In this document: positions 11,283-21,511 of the stretch, piece after piece
How the letters are laid out: the number at the start of each line of letters is the position of its first letter
Position numbering within the stretch: position 1 is the stretch's first letter
Source of the DNA: Lineus longissimus
Taxonomy: Eukaryota > Nemertea > Pilidiophora > Heteronemertea > Lineidae
Direction: 5' to 3'
Assembly: GCF_910592395.1 (NCBI RefSeq)
Contig: NC_088320.1
Location: forward strand, 13,266,501-13,330,500
Length of the DNA: 64,000 nucleotides
The notes under the pieces: model-generated
The model's input: only the letters and a program-made list of their open reading frames with translations
Told to the model about the DNA's origin: nothing
Databases searched by the model: none
Made by a program: the position numbers and the translations under genes

Positions 11283-13097
11283 TTGGTATTGCCGGAAAAG
11301 TTTCATTCTCTAGTTTACATAGAATTGCACAAGGAAATGGGTCATTTAGGAGCCGATCGAGTTGTGAATTTGGCTAGGGACAGATTTTATTGGCCTAATA
11401 TGCAATCAGACAGTGAACACTTCATCGCTAAAAAGTGTAGTTGTCTGGTGAACAAGCGACCTCAGTTGCCACCGAGGGCACCACTAGTGAATTTCAAATC
11501 GTCTGCTCCTTTTGACTTGATATCTTTAGACTTTCTCCATCTTGAACGGAGCAAAGGTGGTTATGAGTATGTCCTTTTGCTCGTGGATCATTTCAGTAGA
11601 TTTGCAGTTGGTTACCCTACTCGAAACAAGAAAGCTAAAACTGCAGCCGAGAAACTGTTCAATAACTTTGTATTCAGATATGGTTTTCCTCGGAGAATTC
11701 ACCATGACCAAGGTGGTGAGTTCGAAACTTCACTTTTCTCTCATCTACAGCAACTTTCTGGCATGTCAGCAACCAGGACTACTCCCTATCACCCGCAAGG
11801 GGATGGTCAGGTTGAAAGAATGAATAGGACTCTTTTGGGAATGTTGAGATCGCTCAATGAGAGACAGAAAAGTGCTTGGAGTGATCATTTGGACAAAGTG
11901 TTGCTCGCTTATAATTGTACAAAGCATGAATCTACCTCGTATTCTCCATACTTTCTATTGTTCGGACGGTCTCCTAGACTCCCAATAGACACTCTTTTTG
12001 GGCTAGTTGAAGACTCCAGCAAAGCATCGTATCAGAAATATGTCGAAAACTGGCAAAAGCTATGCAGGATGCACATGACACAACCAAGGACAAATCAGAG
12101 ACTGCAGGAAAAAAGAGCAAAGCTCGCTATGATAAGCGTACATGGTAAACCTCTCGAAATTTCTGACAGAGTGCTGGTCAGGAATCTCAGCCAGAGGGGT
12201 GGACCCGGTAAACTACGATCTTACTGGGAGGATAAGATTCACATAGTCACATCCAGGAAAGGCGATCCAGACAACAGTCCAGTCTACGGTGTGAAGCCGG
12301 AGAATGTTTCAGGCAAGGAACGTGTACTTCACAGGAATATGCTCATGCCTTGTCCAGAGCTAAACCTGGACACAGATCTCGCGGACACTAGCAAACTGTG
12401 TAAAACTAAACAATCGAAAACTGTGTCGAAATCTGATCCTCCAAAGTCAACTTGTGCCGATCCTGAATCAGACAGTGATGATGAATTTGATGAACTATGT
12501 GATTTGGCTGCACCCTACCTTTTGAAAGCAGGGAGGGGTAGAGATAAGGTGTCTGTCACTAGAGAAATTGAAATTGACTCTGAAAATGGTTCGCAGAACG
12601 GTACATTTGAACATTAACAGGAAAATCAGCTTGTTACTGAGGATATCAATCGGTCATTTTCTGAGGAAAATCGGTCATTTCCTAACAGTAGTAGACAGCC
12701 GTCTAGCGCTGGTTCCAGTCCTGGAGTGTTTGAACAGAATCGATCCAGTATTGAGTCTAGTCCTGGAGTTGAACAGAATCGATCTAGCACTGAGTCAAGT
12801 CTGGGGAGCCTAAGCCCGGAGGCTCAAGAATTTCAGCCTAGAGCTACCAGAAATAGGAATGTGAGAAAACCGCAGAGACTAACGTATGATGAGCTAAGAA
12901 AACCGTCTGTCTCTACGGTACCAGTTAGTGTGGCAGGTTCAGTCACTGGGCATTGAGTTTCACATCAGAAAACAGTTCTCATGAATCTTCAAGGAGTTCC
13001 AGTACAACAACCTGTCCTGTTGTGGCAAATGTTCAGACCACCAGAGCCGTTATGGAATCCGTCCCTAGGACAATGGGAGTATCCAGTTCGAGGCTGA
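11283..13097 (+). pseudogene. Gypsy integrase with C-terminal tail
   Basis: A 444-codon open stretch carries the integrase. It has a zinc-binding HHCC-like segment (HKEMGHLGADRVVNLARDRF, then CSC), followed by the catalytic core with LDFLHL, HHDQGGEF and GQVERMNRTL supplying the D, D and E. A GPY/F-like module follows (GPGKLRSYWEDKIHIV). An in-frame TAA at 12615 (shared by both arms) splits off a serine-rich tail that ends with QRLTYDE and runs to 13097. Here the tail is cut again by TGA near 12954, where the right arm has GGA. The catalytic core itself is uninterrupted, but the enzyme could not be made as part of Pol. Confidence 0.85.
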
Positions 13098-14209
13098 TTC
13101 ATACACGAAATCTAGTCAGGATACGTGGTGAATGTTTGTGACAATATTTAATGAAACTTTGCGACGATAAAACCGCACCACAAGAGGTAATGTTCGAAAC
13201 TTTGGGCGTGCATCGAGAAAAATAGTGAAATATGCATATGGGTGAAGTACTGGTAACCTCTCCCCATTGTGGTTGATTTCTAAAGTGTTTCTGGTGACGT
13301 TTAGATGACATTTTAGATGCTGGTTTGAGTTTTGTTTTGAAGGACTTCAGATTATGTTCATTTTGTCAGCATGTCTTTATTTGGGAATGATTTATTCCTG
13401 GGACAATCTTGCGTGAATACTGTACGGTTGCTGAAATTGGTGAAATTGGGAATAATTCTGAAGTCTAGAAGATAAAATGATTTCCAGTATAGTGTTTGTC
13501 ATACAAGTATAGAGTGTGTATTGTGCAGGTATATGCTAATCTGAAGTTCACAGGTGAAGCCTACATGCACCTTTAAAAGAACTGACTCTTGCAAGCAGAA
13601 ACTAGGAGCCATTATAGTCTGTGGACTTTGGGACAAGATTGATCACCTTGTTCCCTTTATTTGGTGAATAGAAAGCTTGGTGGTGTTTACACTCAGTGAT
13701 GAGATATTTTGTGTTTTATCATGTCATTATAGTGGATTGAAGCGCTGTTCAGTTAATGTTCTTTGATTTTAGTGTTAAAAGTTCATGTCATAAGTGTTTT
13801 TACAGTAGTGGAGACTTTAAGTCATATCCTGTGCAGGAGATTTGAGTTTTAAGGACTGATCTTAATCATGACAAAAGTTTAGGCAACAGGTTTTGCACCA
13901 CCATAGATATGCACGTGCACGATATGCACGTGGGGAAATATTTTCCTTATTTGGTCAATCCAATCCATATACCAAGAAATATTTTTTTTGTAGCACTTCT
14001 GATTTCAAAATTGCGCCGATTTCGCGGGGTAGTTACTACATCTCGTCACCAACCACCTCGCACACTTGTCACCAGGTAGCTCCTCGGAGTCGCATATTTG
14101 ATTGTCGTTGGTTGGCTGTAGGCTCTAATTATTCTTTTATTAAATTAATTAAAATTTTTGAACCCCCACCGATATAAAATGCCAACATAACTAGAAAAAT
14201 CATTTGTAT
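13098..14209. other. Non-coding stretch downstream of Gypsy
   Basis: AT-rich, no convincing frame. The right-arm insertion of 2.5 kb (40818-43333) falls at the equivalent of about 13814, inside GTTTTTACAGTAG. Between 13895 and 13932 there is a short CACGTG-containing repeat (ATGCACGTGCACGATATGCACGTG is spread over two direct copies). Confidence 0.5.
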
Positions 14210-14392
14210 TTAGCAGCGTTTCATAAGCAAAATCATAATCATAATCCAAACACCGATTGCGCGAGCAAATTGGTGAGAGTTCCATGATTGAACGAATTTC
14301 TGTACCCTAGCTGACAACGACAAACTACGGTCTGTGAAGGGAGTAGTAATACTATCCTGTCTCTCTTGAGCATCATTGAACCAATTTGCCAT
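14210..14392 (-). CDS. Possible tail-anchored microprotein, left copy
   Basis: This is a 60-codon frame with ATG at 14392 in a usable context (ATCATGG). Residues 1-44 are hydrophilic (MANWFNDAQERQDSI at the start). Residues 45-57 are a short strongly hydrophobic helix (AIGVWIMIMILLM) followed by KRC, the layout of a tail-anchored membrane protein. I do not recognise the family. The right-arm copy (40226-40408) differs by two substitutions (Thr/Pro at 16, Ser/Tyr at 27) with no frame break, and has AATAAA 69 bp past the stop. This may be real or a chance frame preserved by recent duplication. Confidence 0.35.
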   Translation of the reverse strand: MANWFNDAQERQDSITTPFTDRSLSLSARVQKFVQSWNSHQFARAIGVWIMIMILLMKRC

Positions 14393-14653
14393 GATTGGAA
14401 CAAACAAATAAGAACTACATCTAAACTACTAAATCTATAGACTTCCAAGGAAATCACGGCAACCGTGCGCACTGTCTCTTTGAAACTTCACCTAACCTTT
14501 CACTACCTTTCCGTTCACAAAATGATCGATTCTCAGTCTAAACATTTGCCGGGAATGTGGACTTTTTAGCGATTTTATTCAGGAATTTTGTCTGATCTAA
14601 AACTCACGGAAATTGCCGGACATTGCCGAAGTTGACCGTTCCGTGTTGATGAC

Positions 14654-14780
14654 GACAGACCAGTGAAGAACAGTCAATTTGCAACTTTCGCCCTGCCATC
14701 TGTTGGAGACTTCGGGAACCAAAATGTGTTGATGACGTCACAAAGTGACAGACCAGTGAAGAACAGTCAATTTGCAAAGT
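14654..14780. repeat. Partial tandem duplication, left arm only
   Basis: The segment GACAGACCAGTGAAGAACAG plus GTCAATTTGCAA occurs at about 14654 and again at about 14747, with related sequence between. The right arm has it once, near 39915-39950. Confidence 0.7.
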
Positions 14781-14984
14781 GTCAATGTTGTCCGGCGAGT
14801 TTTGCACCTGTTTTTGGTAATTATCCGTCCTTTCTGTTACAGTTATGATTACAAAATGTTAAGATATTGGAGATTACTATATTATGCACCATGACCTGGT
14901 ACTGGTTGTTTAAATTACACGGGCAGAAACATGCTCGGCAGACAGACTGACACAGAATGACAGAATGTCAGAAGCGCTGGCCTG

Positions 14985-15300
14985 TCATGCCTGTCGTTCG
15001 TAGGCCTACGTCACTGTGCCGGCCTGTGCATGCTGACAACTGCACATTGCGCCGGCCTGTGCATGCTGCGTGCAGAATGCTGCGTGCAGAAACATGTTCA
15101 GCAGACTGACACAGAACTTAGAGGAATTAAATAGACAGAAGCGCTGGCCTGTTGTTCGTCACTCGCACTGCACACTGTCAATGACTGTGCCGGCCTCTGG
15201 CTGCATGCTTACACAGCACACTGCGCCGGCCTGTGCCTGCTGACACTGCACGTTGTGCCGGCCTGTGCATGCTGACACACTGTACACTGCGCCGGCCGGC
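14985..15300. repeat. GC-rich degenerate tandem repeats around GCCGGCCTGTGCATGC
   Basis: At least six copies of a roughly 30-45 bp motif, each containing GCCGGC and usually TGTGCATGCTG, with variable linkers such as ACTGCACA. The mirrored array is at 39380-39690. Unlike its AT-rich surroundings it is GC-rich. Confidence 0.75.
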
Positions 15301-15677
15301 ACGACGCGTTTCAGCAGTTAAAACACCGGAAAAGAGAAAAAAAATTAATCTCTGGGAGTGGGAGTACCGAAGGCACTTTAATGATGATTTTTCCCGGTTT
15401 TCCTATTCTTGAACTGTTCAAACGCATCCCTGTGTGTGCATGCTGCGTACATAACTGAACTGCCTGCCATGCAGTCATTTGTTGTAATCCCTGCAGTGGA
15501 CATCAGCAGTCAGGAGGGGCCATCCATTTAGCCTAAGTAAGGGTCCATCCATTTAAAATTACGCATGAAAAACAAAGCTGATTTTTGCCCCCCCTGAATG
15601 CATGCTATAGCCTACACGCATTGGGGTACACCCCCTGCCCCCTTCCCTTGCGTAAGTATGGACTGCGCCTCCTGCCG

Positions 15678-16454
15678 TATGGGCGGTTATTTCCGCATTA
15701 AATGATGTCCTAAAACGCGTCTTTATAACTGGCGACTCGTGTGTGTGTGTAGAGCAACCCGTGCGTACAGAGCAAAACGCGCGTATCTAACTCGCGACCC
15801 CTACAAAGAACATAACGCGAATGTATAACTACTGTCGCATAAACGTGCCGTCGGATAACTAGTGTCGGATAACTAGTGTCGGATAAGTGCTGTCGGATAA
15901 CTGCTGTCGCATATAAGGTTCCTCAGCCTCCCGCATCGCGGCGCTAGTTATTATTACTTTTGTTCTAAGCGACGTAATCCCGAGTTTGAGACAGAAGAAA
16001 AAAATGGCCACTAATCAAGATCCACATGTGCTCCAGCGGGCAGCACGCATGCTGCAAGACGTTGTGAATGTGTTGGGCAGGCCTACCCAGGACCAGGTCC
16101 CTCTTGATAATCGGGTTGATAATATTGCCTACTACATTACAGTTACCAATTGATAAATCGTATGTCGCTTAGAGCAAAAACAATAATCATCAAGACACAA
16201 GAGCGCCGCGATGCGGGAGGCTGAGGAACCTTATATAAGACAGCACTTATCCGACACTAGTTATCCGACACTAGTTATCCGACGGCACGTTTATGCGACA
16301 GTAGTTATACATTCGCGTTATGTTCTTTGTAGGGGTCGCAAGTTAGATACGCGCGTTTTGCTCTGTACGCACGGGTTGCTCTACACACACACACGAGTCG
16401 CCAGTTATAAAGACGCGTTTTAGGACATCATTTAATGCGGAAATAACCGCCATA
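15678..16454. mobile_element. Fold-back DNA element with ~250-bp inverted ends
   Basis: 15678-15945 (TATGGGCGGTTATTTCCGC to GCGGCGCT) and 16202-16454 are inverted copies. They carry the subrepeat GTCGGATAACTAGT two to three times and a GTGTGTGTGT tract. About 256 bp of unique sequence lies between and holds a 49-codon frame. Long subrepeat-bearing inverted ends are typical of fold-back or MULE-like elements; the superfamily cannot be fixed. In the right arm one inverted end is gone. Confidence 0.75.
16004..16153 (+). CDS. Small frame inside fold-back element
   Basis: A 49-codon frame starts MATNQDPHVLQRAARMLQ in good context (AAAAATGG) and ends at TGA. The right-arm copy has TGG at that codon and stops one codon later. 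It may be the N-terminus of a lost transposase, since it lies centrally between the two inverted ends. There is no recognised domain, and a chance frame is possible. Confidence 0.3.
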   Translation: MATNQDPHVLQRAARMLQDVVNVLGRPTQDQVPLDNRVDNIAYYITVTN

Positions 16455-17083
16455 AGCCATAACCAGATTAGCAATTTTTAATGGAATTTTAATTCCATCC
16501 AGACCTCAGAACACACCTGTGAATAGTGTGGTCAACTCAACAACTTTTCTTATTCAAGTAATTTGATAATTTCCACCAGTGTTGTTGTCTGAGCTGCCTG
16601 TTCTATTTTCAAGCAAGATGTTGTCACTCCAGGTGGTCACTATTTGTGATGTGGATGGTGCAGCACCACTTTCTAACCAGTGTTTTCAACAGCATTGAGG
16701 GGAAAACAAGCATTTCTACATTCTGGGTGGGTTGTAATGTAAAAACTTGACCTAGGTCTATATTGTAAATTAATTTGGGGCGTATTTTTGTACAAGTTGG
16801 AAATTTTTATGGCGTTTGCATTTTAGGTGTGGTGTATAAAACAGGCACTCGAATTGTGAAATCTGCTGTAACCCAACCTTTAGCACCCTCCTTGCTAAAG
16901 AGAGGCCAGTAAACGAGTAATTTTGATCTGGACTCTCTTTCCCACTGAATCTTTAGGAAGTGTTGTGGAGAATTCATGTTTAGTCTGGACGACACAGCAA
17001 GTTTAGTTCTCCAAGTAGCTCCACCCGACACCTGGTGTCATCATATCTTGCTGAAGAAAAATTGCTAATGTGGTTGTGGCTTA
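16453..17083. mobile_element. MITE-like element, 0.63 kb
   Basis: The ends are imperfect inverted repeats of about 27 bp: TAAGCCATAACCAGATTAGC at the left and the complement of TAAGCCACAACCACATTAGC at the right, with three mismatches over 26 bp. It abuts the fold-back element. A 74-codon antisense frame inside has no recognisable domain. The mirror copy is 38116-38747. Confidence 0.65.
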
Positions 17084-17413
17084 AGCCATACCACGGGTAA
17101 CTTTACTAGTGTACTTTTAAAAACTTGAGGAAAGGAATGGTGAACAATCTGACTGGCCGCAAGGCAAAAATGGGGGGTGCGGCGGGTGTCCCCCGAATTA
17201 TATATAATAGCGGCTTACACTCACTAAGGACAATGTATTACGAAAACAAAAATGTGTCGGATGGAACTATGGATGTACCCAACATGGGGGAGGGAGTTGG
17301 GGAGGGGGGGGTTCCCCTCCACTGTACTCGGTAAAAACGTTACGCTATCGTAGGGGGGTTCAGGGGTGCTCCCCGACCTAAAGGGGGGCGCACTAAGTCC
17401 TTGACTTTTGATA
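17084..17413. other. G-run-rich non-coding stretch
   Basis: Contains several G homopolymers (17310 region) and no convincing gene. The homopolymer length differs between arms. Confidence 0.5.
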
Positions 17414-18714
17414 TTAGTTTTGTTCAAAATCATTATCTACAGTATAGAGAAATGTTTTTGTCAACTTGATTATTTGAAAATTGTCCAAACTTGGCCAAAC
17501 AGTTGTGATCCATGGTTTTTATATGAATAACATACCTCTAGTTGACATTCAAATTTAGACAGATATTTACCGGTAGATAATCAGAGTATTTCTTTTGTTG
17601 TATTACAACGTTTAGGCCAACTGTAGACTTATTAGGGGAAGATTTTCTCTTAGAATAACTTGGCAGTCCATTGCGTAATCCTAATTTGGTATTCTGATGG
17701 TGAGGATTGAGGCTGGTCCACTGCCCTCGGAGTGTAAACGCAAAGGCTCACTCAAGAAAATGTGAAAGAAAGACAACCGATAATTGAAAGAAACTTGATC
17801 GAAAATCTGCTGTTATGTCAGTAATTCGTCACGGACAACCTGCAAAATCATCATAATTATATTCGTGTGTAACCCTTTTGAGTTTTTAGCCGCTGCTATT
17901 ATAAATCACTGTCAACATGCGCGGATGATTTGGTTTACAAGTTGTTGGTGCGACGTGACCTGTGTACAAATGGAGAGTTCATAACTGACTAGTGACTTGT
18001 CCATATTTCAGTTTTTGTTATCCGTAAACTCGTCCCCTTTCTGCTTCCTTAAAGGGGAACACCGTTCGTATTACTTGTGGTCCAGTTAAATAGAAATCCA
18101 CTAATACACATCTGCTTAGCCCTCACCGTCGTTAATTTCAGTCTGTGACCTCGGGTATATACTGGAGGGCCCTATAATCAGATTGTTTCGGCATATCGCC
18201 TTTAAGTCATGTAACGGCATATCGCCTTCAAGTAATTCTGATGTCAGCGCTATCTATTTGAAGCCTTGTACTTCACGCCTTTTTGTTTCCCGATGAAAAC
18301 CTTGCGATCTTTTATCGACGTTTGATAAAAGTTATAATCAGGCAAGATTTAAAGGAAAGAGTAGCCTAAACGGAGTTTTTATGTGAACCTGCTGCGTTTA
18401 CACACTGGACGCAGTGGACCGACCTCGTTCCACACCATAAGGAGACCAAATTAGGATGATGCGATGGAGTTCCAAGGGAGTCTATAGGAGAAAATCTTCC
18501 CCTAATTAGTCTATAGTTGGCCTAAACGTTGTAGTACAACAAAAAAAATACTCTGATTATCCAAATATCTGTCTAAATTTAAATGTCAACTAGATGTTTG
18601 TTATTCATATAAAAACCATGGATCACAACTGTTTGGCTAAGTGAACAATTTTAAAACAATCAAGTTACAATAACACTTTTTTATAAGGTAGATAATGATT
18701 TTGAACAAAACTAA
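17414..18714. mobile_element. Fold-back element with ~340-bp terminal inverted repeats, 1.3 kb
   Basis: It starts TTAGTTTTGTTCAAAATCAT and ends in the complement. The inverted ends stay alignable, with many mismatches, for about 340 bp, up to GTGTAAACGCA near 17740 and its complement near 18400. The centre holds a short direct repeat CGGCATATCGCCTT (about 18188 and 18210) and no long frame, so it is non-autonomous. The mirror is 36498-37800. Confidence 0.75.
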
Positions 18715-19526
18715 CAAGCGTTTGAAGATTTTTATTCGTATTCCCATTCAAATCCTATGAAATAGAAAGGCCAGAATAAGGATGAAGGGTTTATCACTCG
18801 TTCGTTTTGGTACTGGCGCCAGGCCGAAGTGAGCGACCCTGCGAGCGGGTTACTTCGACATAAAATGGCCGCCGCACGTGACCTTCGAGAAAGTATGCCA
18901 AACGAGCCTGTAAATGCCGGTGTAACATCTGTGGTTGTTTCCCATGTGTCAGTGTTTCCAAACAATAGGCAGCTAGAGAGACCATGACTTTTCAATAGGG
19001 GGAAACACAGAAAAACTTGTCAATCTATCTTTTAGCGTTCCCAAACAATGAGGGGAAACACTCAAAAATAGAAACACTCAAAAACATTACACCGGCTTTG
19101 CGAAATACAAGAAATGTGTTTATTGCATCAGACTGCACTTTTCTGGCAAAAATATAATAGCTGTTGAAAGAAATTGATATTTAGATGTGAAAAAAATTGG
19201 TCAATAAGATTAGTAAGTAGTTTTTGTAGTTAACGCAACGCACACCCGGTAGTGTGTCTGGTCATTTCTTTTTACGCTACATTACCATAATGTTACTCGG
19301 GCCTGGTGCCAAAGCGTTCGGGCTCGATTCATACTGGGCATGCGCTTCAAGGCCCGAGATCCGGTGCTTACCGAAGCGCGGCGCTAGAAATTGAACGCGT
19401 TAAAGGTATGCAAACGAGCTAGCCTAATACCGTTAGACCCCACGGGTGGCGCTGATTGGCCACTGCACGGATGTAGAGTGAATGATTAAGCAAAATATGG
19501 TTCTATAGAGACCAATTACTGGTTGC
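18715..19526. other. Region with a CpG-rich patch, no firm gene
   Basis: Around 18815-18885 there is a CpG-rich patch (GGCGCC, GCGAGCGGG, GCCGCCGCACGTGACC) unlike its AT-rich surroundings, compatible with a promoter. The rest is AT-rich. No transcription unit can be proved. Confidence 0.35.
18865..18987 (+). CDS. Short frame in CpG-rich patch, doubtful
   Basis: A 40-codon frame starts MAAARDLRESMPNEP in strong initiation context (AAAATGG) directly after the CpG-rich patch. It could be a first exon or a chance frame. The mirror copy is at 36225-36347. No known family is recognised. Confidence 0.15.
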   Translation: MAAARDLRESMPNEPVNAGVTSVVVSHVSVFPNNRQLERP

Positions 19527-19730
19527 TTAAAGGTAAAAGTACTTTTGGTCTGAGGTCAAACTTTGAAGAAATTGCGCCAGTAGTTTTCGCCCAGCGGCCC
19601 AAAAGGTCCTCGAAAAACCAGAGTCAGTCGTATCCTCATCCCCTCGATCGTTGGTGCCGAGTGTTGGCTTGAGGTTCAGGATGCCCAAAAGGATGTGGAC
19701 ATTTACTTGTAAAAGAAACCAAGAGCGCAT
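19527..19730 (-). CDS. 67-codon frame of unknown function, left copy
   Basis: It begins at an ATG at 19730, with a moderately hydrophobic start (WFLLQVNVHILLGIL), then an acidic stretch (DRGDEDTTDSGF), then a helical, partly amphipathic segment (TFWAAGRKLLAQFLQSL). That order resembles a signal, acidic pro-segment and helical peptide, but the start is a weak signal peptide and no family is recognised. It lies on the same strand as the cysteine-rich gene and downstream of it. The DNA coding the acidic stretch is related to a segment antisense to and upstream of that gene. One residue differs from the right copy (Tyr/Cys near the end). Confidence 0.25.
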   Translation of the reverse strand: MRSWFLLQVNVHILLGILNLKPTLGTNDRGDEDTTDSGFSRTFWAAGRKLLAQFLQSLTSDQKYFYL

Positions 19731-19970
19731 AGTATCTCATCCTGGTACAGTAGTATTCAATATTCCACCATTCTCCAAAGCAGACAAAATAGTATAGTAT
19801 ATTACAGTATGATACTCGGCCTCTCGATATATATGTGGAACATATAGGCGCGAAAAAAAACACTGAATCATAGGACAATGATCTCTTGTCCTTAGATAAA
19901 GATGGGAACAAGTCTTATTGGTTGCAACTAATTCTTTATTTGGTATAGCAAGAAGGAAAAAAGAATAATC

Positions 19971-19976
19971 TTTATT
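19971..19976 (-). promoter_or_regulatory. Poly(A) signal of left cysteine-rich peptide gene
   Basis: TTTATT, read as AATAAA on the minus strand, lies 108 bp past the stop. A second AATAAA is at 19935-19940. Both are mirrored in the right arm. Confidence 0.7.
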
Positions 19977-20083
19977 GATTCTTGGTCGAAGCAATTACAG
20001 AAAAGCACGAATGTGGTACAGAAGGATGCTGTAATGTTCTATCCAAGTCATTTTATCCTTGGTACTGGTATGTTGTCTGATTA

Positions 20084-21511
20084 TTAGTAACATTTAAAGT
20101 CCCAGCCGCAGTGGGGAATGCCACCTGAAGTGTTACAGCAAGTCCAGTTCTTGGTACAAAAGTGACCGACAGGAAAGCAGTCCGACCTGAAAGAAAGCGG
20201 GATAAAAGGGCGTTGTGAGGCTTCGCAATCCCGTTCCAAAAACCGATCAGTCCGGCATTTCCCTAGTTCCCGATCCCAAACTAGCGCCCAGATACAAGTG
20301 CATAAGGGTATATGATAAAGCACTTGGTTCACGTAGACCGGCACGAGATCGGGAAATCTTTCACGAAAACTTGGGACGTCAAACGCAGGAATGGGTTCTT
20401 TCTCGGTGGATTTCTCGGCGTTACGGGAGAGCGAAATTTCTCTCTATTAGCGTGGAGGAGAGAAGGAGAGGTCCATAAATAGGTTTACATATGATGGATC
20501 CGTTGATCAAGCTGTAACTGTCATGACCAGCGTAGTTTGATCGGCAGCGGGGGGGGGGGGGGGCAAATGGCTAATTCTGGTTCAAGGTAGGAGGATCCTT
20601 GGCGGACTGATTACGGGAGGATGCTGTTTGAAGCCTCTTTGTGTGTGACCAAAAGCCAATTTTACTGTGACGCCACCAATAGAACAAGCGAGAGAGAGGA
20701 GCCCAAAGGCTGTGTCACCTACCGTTTTTCCAGATCCGTTTCTTCATTGAATCCTTCCTCGACGTTATCTCCTGCAAGTAACGGATAGACGGGGCATATT
20801 AATTCAGGTGTTTGGTAAGGGTAGTAAGTTTGGGGTAAAGTGAATGAGATTGCCACCGGGTATACACTGCTTTGTCAACTTACGCCACACTGCACCGAGG
20901 CAATGTACAAAATCGAATGATTTGTGAAATCCATGGAACTGAATCGCGTCACCAAATGCATTAAGACTTGTCCCATGAATTTCACTAAGCACGCGATGTT
21001 TGCATTGCTTGAGTACAGTGTCCGCTGAAAAAGCCGTGTGAAATAAAAAATGCACTGTCGCATGCGTTGTTACAATCGCATGCCAAGTAATTAATAAAAC
21101 CTATACCCCGTCGAAAAAAGGCTCTCGCCTCCCGGTAAATAAAGTCGGCGCGCAATGTCGGTCCACCTTTCGACGAGCCTGTAATGACATTAGAGGAAGA
21201 ATTCTCCCTGAGCAGGCTACGGGGCATTATTCGAGAAACTCCTGATTTCCCAAGTATAAGGCAAGTAGGATATTGGGCTCTGAGATCGCAAAGGTTACTC
21301 GTTCATAAAATTAATGTCATGAACATTATCTCAAACCCAGCGATTCAGTACCCGTTTTAAAGGCAGGCGTGAGATCTCTTTGTCGCACATAGCAGCGATT
21401 ATAATCAGAAACAGCGCGTAATCTGCTCGTTTGCGGGGCATGTTATGTAAACCTACCAAGGACCAAGGAGAAGATCACCACCAGAACGAACAGGACACAA
21501 ATGGTCTTCAT
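20084..21511 (-). CDS. Secreted six-cysteine knottin-like peptide precursor, left copy
   Basis: Three exons on the minus strand: 21511-21457, 20771-20723 and 20186-20084, with GT/AG introns of 685 and 536 bp in phases 1 and 2. The 68-residue product divides by exon. A hydrophobic signal peptide (residues 1 to about 19, MKTICVLFVLVVIFS at the start) comes first. A short acidic pro-segment (7 of 16 residues Asp/Glu) ends in the dibasic KR at 34-35. The 33-residue mature part has cysteines in the order C-X6-C-X5-CC-X8-C-X5-C. That framework suits an inhibitor cystine knot. The mature part is near-neutral and rich in aromatic residues, so a classic cationic antimicrobial role is less obvious. The family gives no specific function. 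Coding exons are identical to the right copy. Confidence 0.82.

Larger units (their letters stand above)
7177..13097 (+). mobile_element. Gypsy (Metaviridae) retrotransposon, inactivated, left copy
   Basis: The order gag, protease, RT, RNase H, integrase and C-terminal tail is that of Gypsy elements. Lesions shared with the right copy: a frameshift in gag near 7318, Asp-to-Val in the protease active site, a double stop inside the YxDD box, frameshifts near 10340 and 11273, and an in-frame stop at 12615. Lesions private to this copy: +1 near 9878, +7 near 10730, and a stop near 12954. The element was therefore dead before the arms separated. Confidence 0.9.

Noticed and set aside
6489-13900. 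LTR pair for the Gypsy element
   Set aside because: I compared 6489-7176 with the sequence after pol and found only an 11-bp inverted match, not a direct repeat.
17125-17334. 69-codon frame over the G-rich stretch
   Set aside because: Low-complexity glycine-rich translation through G homopolymers whose length varies between arms.
19290-19480. tRNA-like A/B box sequence (GGTGCCAAAGCG, GGCTCGATTC)
   Set aside because: No cloverleaf can be folded with a proper anticodon stem and the acceptor ends do not pair.
20215-20478. 87-codon frame antisense to intron 2 of the peptide gene
   Set aside because: Lies within a spliced intron with intact splice sites; no domain and no support on that strand.
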